From contig JAUIRK010000142.1 in the NCBI GenBank assembly GCA_030549495.1, forward strand, positions 124,001-188,000: DNA of 64,000 bases. The letters are read 5' to 3'. The notes under the pieces are model-generated. The model made no database searches. It saw nothing but the letters and a program-made list of their open reading frames with translations, and was not told where the DNA came from. The translations under genes were made by a program, and so were the position numbers. This stretch comes from Nectonema munidae (Eukaryota; Nematomorpha; Nectonematoida; Nectonematidae). Shown piece by piece: positions 57,800 to 64,000 of this stretch (its first letter is position 1; every line of letters starts with the position of its first letter).

Positions 57800-58950
57800 A
57801 AGTATGTTTTAAATTAATTAAATCAGAGGCATGAAATGAAATCGACACAAATTTCTTTGCTCTAAAACATATGACACGCTGTTTTTATGTACTCTTGTTC
57901 TTTTAGTAACTGAAAAGAGTTAGCGTTAAAAATTTCTTAAAAGTTCTACAAAAAGATTGGAACAAGTTTTAAAGTAATGAAAACTAGAATGAAGATCTAA
58001 ATAGTTCGAAAAGCTTTTGAAATTCTAAGTTTTCGTTTACAGTTCTGTGCCAGATAATATTATAAGCTATACGTTTTAAACGTTTAGAACATTCGCAATA
58101 TTAGTGTTCCTTGGGAGTCACTCTCTTTTAAATAAAAAAAGAGCGAATTTACCGAGTAAGAGTTTTTTTTAACTAAGCCTATAAATCAGAAATAAATAAC
58201 TTTTTAACCGTATTCTTTTGAAACATGGTGATCAGTGTTTAATCTTTGCTTATAATTTGTCCCTATTTTTCACAAGAAAAGCTTAAACTCTCACGCTCGA
58301 CATTATTACGTATACAAATTTTAAATTCCGCTCAGACATATTGGCATTCGATCTTTTAATTGACATTCTGATATTGGAAATGCATTTTTAAAAAACGACA
58401 CCCCCGATAAAAGAGATTTTGGTGTTGATGTAGATTTCGTTGCCTAGAAATGAAATGAAATCACTCTTCACATTACATAGTAAGAGGTGATACCCGAATT
58501 GGCTTAGGTGTAACTTATATCATGACTTTTGTCTAAAACCCGCAGAAAGAAGATATTGACGTTTTGATGATGGCATTATAACTAGCGTCCTTAGTGTTGC
58601 TAAAAAGATCTGTCCTGCTGAGTTTAGTCTTAAACGGACGAGCTTGGGAAAGGCGAATCATTTCTACTATGTGCGCACCACAAATTAGCTATTATACCTC
58701 CAATATCATTTTATTCATGCTAAGTCATTTTGCAAAATCTATTCTTATGATGAAGAAAATTTATAGTCTTGTGAAATCTGAATTTGGAATAAATAGGCCA
58801 ATTCTTTCCTTCAAATCATCTAAATATTTTTCTTGTTCTTGCCTTTATTCTTTTGAATACCCTAACCCTTCCCCATATTTAATGCGCAGTTTTTTCCCTT
58901 AAAATCAACCGTCAAATACCGCTGCGTATTATAAACGGAAAAATCAGTTT
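57800..58950. other. AT-rich spacer, no gene seen
   Basis: The 58594-58902 frame is hydrophobic and unrecognised. Some sequence near 58905-58940 may be the far terminus of the pogo element to the right. Confidence 0.4.
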
Positions 58951-58959
58951 TAAAAGTAA

Positions 58960-60195
58960 AAAAAAAGCTTTATCGACATCATCTCCTCATAGAATAAATC
59001 ATGGTCATAGTCTTCAAAATCTCATCATCAGTATTTTCTGTTTCTTCTTGTGCTCGCGTATCTGTCCATAGGATATCGTCCTCTGTGCCGTCCATAGCAT
59101 TGAGATTGAGCAATGCTTGAATGATTTGATAATGATGCTAGGATCTAGCTCTTTTCAGCCTTCTTTCACCCATTTGGTCACGGTTACTAAATCAGGTGCA
59201 CGAGTGCCACCACCTTTAGTGTATGATTTTTTCCATGCTGCATCCACTCTTTGCTTTGAGGAGAGATTTCGTTGGATGATTGATGCCCACGTCTAATGGC
59301 TGAAGTATTGGTGTCATGCCTCCAGGGATGATAATAACTTCTGTCTTGTGTTGTTTTTGTAAATGCTTGATGAACTCGGGGTTTCGGTGGCACCTGAAAG
59401 CATCAAGAACTAGCAGGCTGTTGTCTTCCGGCACGATTTTTCCACACAACATCGGCCCAGTCCATCATCAATTCCTCATTCAACCATCCTTTTAGTTGGC
59501 AACGCACAATAACACCACTGCGAAATTTCATTCCCATTGGAAAAACGATGTATGGTGGAAGTTTTGTGCCATCAGAAATGCATGCCAGCATCACAGTGAG
59601 TCGGCTTTTTTCATGACCCGTAGATTGAATTGATATAGAAGATGTCCCTTTTTTTCGATAGTAAAGTTTGACGGGATATCAAAAGTAAGTGGCGTTTGAT
59701 CAGCATTGCCAATGAAAGACAGAGGTGGATTCAGCTCTTTGATTCTCTTGATGAGGAATCGTTGAAATGCCGTCATTTTTTCTTCGTAGTCACCAGATAA
59801 TTTCTGCGCAATGTGGGTTTTTCAACGTACAGACAAATCATGACGTGCCATGAACCTGTAGCACCAGTTTCCGGGGGCCTTAAAATTGGCCAGATTGAGT
59901 GGTTCAGCAAGCAATTTTGCTTTCATGCTTATTTGGATAGTACTCAATGCGAGACCTTTTTGACGGCACTTAGCAATATAGTCCACCTGTTGTTTCTCCA
60001 GTTCTGGATAATAAGCTGGTGCACCACTTTTGCACGTTTCTTCCTGGGCATCTTGTTCAACATAGTCTTTTTTTGTTCTCCACAGTCTCACATTACTCTC
60101 ATTTAGCGTAAATTTACGGGCAGCAGACCTATTACCATTCGACTCTGCTTATTCAACCACTTGAAGAAGCAGTGTCGTATGAAATTCTACGAAGC
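58960..60195 (-). pseudogene. pogo/Tigger-like transposase, broken
   Basis: Minus-strand order: HTH with NRSAARKFTLNESNVRLWRT across two frames (about 60180-60080), YIAKCRQKGLALSTIQISMK and APGNWCYRFMARHDLSVR (CENPB-type DNA-binding region, 60091-59822), KTHIAQKLSGDYEEKMTAFQ, SFIGNADQTPLTFDIPSNFT (first catalytic Asp), MLACISDGTKLPPYIVFPMG, NSLLVLDAFRCHRN (second Asp), VIIIPGGMTPILQPLDVGIN (third Asp), a WMQHG region, and the C-terminal AMDGTEDDILW. One stop after LSVR and about four frame changes. Sequence at 60480-60550 (AGTGCGCATTATATAGACGG, then GCGTTTATACG) may be its terminus. The best-conserved pogo copy in the window. Confidence 0.88.
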
Positions 60196-60251
60196 ATTTT
60201 GATTTTATGATAAAAGAAAACAAATGAGATGAACAAAGACTTTGATTATAA

Positions 60252-60379
60252 CCCATTTAAGACCAAGCAAAGCAGACGATATCTAAAAAAAACGCAGACG
60301 ATTTATATTCAAAGTCATTGAAAAAAGCAGACGAAGATGAAATTACTTATGTTCCAAAATAGGAACATTGGTCGTAAAT
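60252..60379 (+). mobile_element. piggyBac-type MITE, single unit
   Basis: Starts CCCATTTAAGACCAAGC and ends CATTGGTCGTAAATGG, which are inverted repeats. The body (GCAGACGATATCTAAA, CGATTTATATTCAAAG) is nearly identical to one half of the palindrome at 57539-57794. The TTAA at its edges has mutated. Confidence 0.75.
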
Positions 60380-60389
60380 GGATACAACT

Positions 60390-63300
60390 GTTTTATTGAT
60401 TAATTCATAAACGATCGCCGCATGATGCGTTTACATTGCAATAGATCGGAAATCTGTTTTGATAGTCATCTCAAAATATTCGGATTTAAACTCTAAAAAA
60501 TGAGTGCGCATTATATAGACGGTGCGTTTATACGTGGGGAATTACTGTAAATAGGATTGTGGAAAAATCAGTATCTCTTTAGATGTGTGTGTGTGTACAA
60601 TAGGATGCGTCCTAAAATCCACTTCTACACGAAGCATGCAAAGATTTTTTCGTGTTCATCTTTCGAATGGAGACAACACGACTGTTTTCAGGCTATGTTC
60701 TTCCTTTATTTTTTACTATTTTGTGTTTGCATTGAATGTATTTTTTTCATTAAAATGAGTTCTCATGGCACAAGATGCAATATTGAGCAATCCTTTTTGC
60801 AGTGGAAAGACAAAAAATTAGCAAATAATTAGGATGTAGAGAATTTGAAACATAAATGTTAATTTTGCAAAATTTTAAAATTGCAATAAAATTTGTATGA
60901 TAAAATCTTTGAATGGCTTCAGCACAAATCTGTTTCTTCTCATCCAAGAAATACACTTGATTCTTTGCTGAGCATTGGAATGATTTTTTTCCAGATTTTA
61001 TGCGTGGTAGGGAAAAGATTATCGAAACACGCATCATAAGCATAGAAAGAGAATTTGCCAAACCCAAAGTGCAAGCTGAGGTATTTCGACTGTTTTTAAA
61101 ATTAAAAGCGCCTTGATGCTTCTTCTTTCTTGTTTACAGTTTTATTTTAAATGTTCAACTTTAAATTTTCATAACTGATAACTAAAATCACAACTAGAAG
61201 AGCTCATATTCAGAGAAATGAAGCAGGGTCAAAAATAATGTAAGTCTTCCGATGTTTCAATAAACCAATCAACAGCCATTGTTAAAATGTGAGATCAATA
61301 TTACCCGATACCAATATGATAATTTTCATCATCATTTTCATAAAATTTGAAATGTATTTGCCATAAGAAAAAATTCCTGTCATGACACAAATGTTACTTA
61401 GGTATCCTAGACAAGAATTGGCTTTCACCATTATCTTATTACGAATATGTGATCCAAAGCTTTTTTTGATGTGGTGAGCAGTGTTGCCATTATGAATTTT
61501 AGAAAAACTCAAGATTAGATTAAAAATAAACCTAGACCGGTAAATAAACCCAAGATAAATGAAATATTTTGAAAAATAAGAAAATTAGTGTGTTTCATTT
61601 ACTAAAATATTGGTTGACTAATTATCTTTTTTAATCTATTTATGTTTTCTTCAGCCTTGTGGATCTGACAGTAGTCCTTTTTTTGGTTTTGAAGTATTAT
61701 TTTTTGTTTTGTTGTTTAATATGATGTTAATTTGAGAAAAATATCGTTCAAACAAATAAGTTAGTATTGAATTTAGATTCATACTTTGAATAATTTATTA
61801 AACCGTCTGTAATTTTACGTAATCTATATCGATATTCTGGTATTTTTAAATTTTAATCATAATTAAAATTCATTATTTTTTTTAAAGATTTTACTTAAAA
61901 GCAAATAAGGGAAAAATTTTAACAGTAACAAAGGATTTAGTTTGCTATGTAAAGCTTAGATTCTAGACTAGAAGCTCTCTAGTTCAAGTCTCTTGAATCC
62001 ATTATTGTTTAAATTTAAAATTGTGTACAGATTGATTTAGACTTATGAAAAACGGAATCTATGCACCATATTTTATCCAAGAAGAAAGTAAATTTTTTTA
62101 AGTAAATAAAGAATTAAAATAATTTTTAAAAATAATTAAATTTTTTTTAATTAATTTTTTTAAGTAAATAAAGAAGCTCTTTATCCTATATGAAATCATT
62201 TGTAAGAAGTGTGGGCTGGTTGACGTACTGAAACTGATTGTATTTGCTAAGGGTTAATACATATTTTCTTTCAAAATAAAAATCACTTTCCTTGCGGCCC
62301 TGTAATTCTGCCACAAATTTTAGATTGGTCATCTCAGAAGACGGCGTTAATCTACCCAACTCGCTTCTCACATGCGTTTTTGCAAAAATATCCTGCTTCA
62401 CTTTTCATTTCTAATACTACGTCCTTTGGTTTTAAAGAAGAAGCTAGGAATTATAGTAGACACTTTTGGGGTTGAATACTTAGACCAGTGATTTTATTCA
62501 CTGTGCTAAACCCATTTCTTTCAAACCGTATGTGAACAGGAATAAAATAGGTTTAGCGATTCGCGAACAGGGAGTAGAGAATTTTAGCTTTTTTTTTTAT
62601 ATCAAAATCGATAGTTATCTCTTTTATGTCTCAATTGAACTTCGCCAAGAATTTTAGAACAGCGCATTTGTCGTTTTCTTTGAGAATTTAACTCATAAGA
62701 AACGATTTTTAAAACTTCACGGCGTTAAGGATATTCCAATTTTTAAAAAGGGTGCGTGATTTCCAAAATGAATCTGCTTTTCGAATAGGAAGCGAGTCTT
62801 CGTGATGATCGTGGTTATCCGCAAATACTTTGAGTGCCCCTGAGAGTTGCATAGGCCTTTAGCGCCCGCTTTCACAACATCCGATTTAAACTGCTGCTTC
62901 CACATTCCTTGGCATAACAAGGTGTTCGTTTTTGATGAATCGAGTTTTTGGCAGACATGCACTCATCAGAGCTTCACTCCCACGACTTCTTCTTTGCAGG
63001 AGTGCAGCAGCCGTAGCACAGCTCTCCCACTAATCTTTTTTACTTATGAAGATTTCTAATGATTCACACACCATCTATGAACGTCGAGCATATTTCATTT
63101 ATTTTTAGAATGAAATGATTAAATATCAATTTTTAAGTCTCTTTGCAATTCAAAAAAATGAATCCTCCTTTTTCTCGATGCCCAAAGTGGGCGGCCGCGC
63201 ATTGCACTGCTTCTCTTTCTGTGCGCGCAGTTAAAAAAGCTTGAAAATGACTTCTCTAAAAGTATACAGCCTTGTTCCCCACAAATGCGAGTTTGACTGT

Positions 63301-64000
63301 CCAATTATCGCCCTTGTCTAGGTATATATGCGTTCTCTAAGAGTTCAACTTCAAATCTTATTTCATAGGAGGAATGAATAAAATAGAATTTATTTACAAA
63401 AAAACTAAAAAGATTTGAGAAAACACTAAAAAAAGGAATAATTGCTGGTCTTGATGTTGGAAGAGTCAAATAGCTAAGTGGAAAAGCAAAGGGAGAGAGT
63501 TGCTCCACCGAAATCCAAGATCCACAATATTTCAACAAAATAAAGTGTTGTGAAGTAATAGTACAATGTAAAATAACAAAAATAGAATATAAAAATATGT
63601 GACAAAGTGAGAATAGTGAGTGATCTAGAATTTGTATAAACGTTACAATATTTATCACTTATATGTATGTATTATCTTTACAGAAAAATCAATAGAAATA
63701 TACCTAAAAATATTACAATGGATAAGAAAGAAGGTAGTTTGTTAATCAGATGGAAAAGAACAGATTTTTTGAAGTTATTAAGATCATTACTCGATTTGTA
63801 TGTGTTTAGCATAATTTTCCGTAACTTGACTTTGGAATTAAGTGGGGCGTTGTTTATCTGTGTGTTGTGAGAATGAACTTGAGAGTTAGTGACAAATAAA
63901 TCTGCAAAGCGCATTTTAAAAAGTAAGATAGGCAGTGCGAAAATATCTTGATTTGGAAGATATCGAGATGCTTAAACTGATGAGGGAATGGCGATTTCGG
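60390..64000. other. Spacer, no gene recognised
   Basis: AT-rich to about 62500. Between 62760-63060 and 63160-63320 composition is more balanced, with a CTTCTTTGCAGG acceptor-like site at about 62990 and CGCGCAG near 63225. Short frames such as 62186-62401 and 62717-62962 were not recognised. Confidence 0.35.

Overview
The window is AT-rich, intron-poor and repeat-packed eukaryotic DNA, most likely from an invertebrate and probably an arthropod. A copepod-like crustacean is only a guess, from the overall texture of Tigger/pogo, ZBED-type hAT, piggyBac, Tc1/mariner, LINE and Ty3/Gypsy remnants in AT-rich spacer. There is no bacterial-style gene packing, no rRNA and no convincing intact tRNA. 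Family calls come from reading translated segments by eye; no database was consulted.

The only convincing host genes are two small J-domain proteins in tandem at 23.87-24.99 kb. Both have a presequence-like N-terminus, an HPD-bearing J domain and one C-terminal membrane segment, the architecture of mitochondrial DNAJC30. They lie on the same strand with 12 bases between the first stop and the next ATG, and only one AATAAA follows, after the second gene. They differ sharply in base composition.

Layout. 0-5 kb: AT-rich spacer with a dispersed repeat and a TIR-bearing MITE. 5.2-8.15 kb: degraded ZBED-type hAT copy A (minus), then a LINE RT fragment and a clean hAT MITE with an 8-bp target duplication (9.59-10.38 kb). 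11.8 kb: tRNA-derived SINE head. 14.2-17.3 kb: a Tigger/pogo element with a nested MITE, flanked by a direct repeat. 17.3-21 kb: LTR-element fossils either side of hAT copy B (plus), which carries a nested Tigger-like element. 21.4-22.6 kb: broken Tc1/mariner transposase, then a minisatellite. 23.9-25 kb: the J-protein pair. 27.6-28.65 kb: hAT remnant C. 30.95-35.6 kb: a transposon-associated protein family (HDLFEG/KPKFHYL motifs) split by a piggyBac, which is itself split by a MITE and a fold-back repeat. 35.65-36.9 kb: internally deleted Tigger (minus). 41.4-46.74 kb: a LINE RT end, hAT D and a Ty3/Gypsy fossil abut one another. 47.2-52.15 kb: hAT fragment E, a SINE-like head, a 2.16-kb (GATA)n tract, and a ZMYM-like hAT gene with two apparent introns of about 50 bp. 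52.5-53 kb: a nearly perfect 200-bp-arm hairpin. 57.5-60.4 kb: piggyBac-type MITEs around another pogo element. The rest is AT-rich spacer, apart from GC-richer patches at 38.65-39.2 and 56.5-57.1 kb that could be promoter or first-exon sequence.

The strongest leads are the tightly coupled J-protein pair, the long GATA tract beside a SINE head, the mini-introns in the ZMYM-like hAT, the readable nested insertions at 31-35.6 kb, and the large hairpin.
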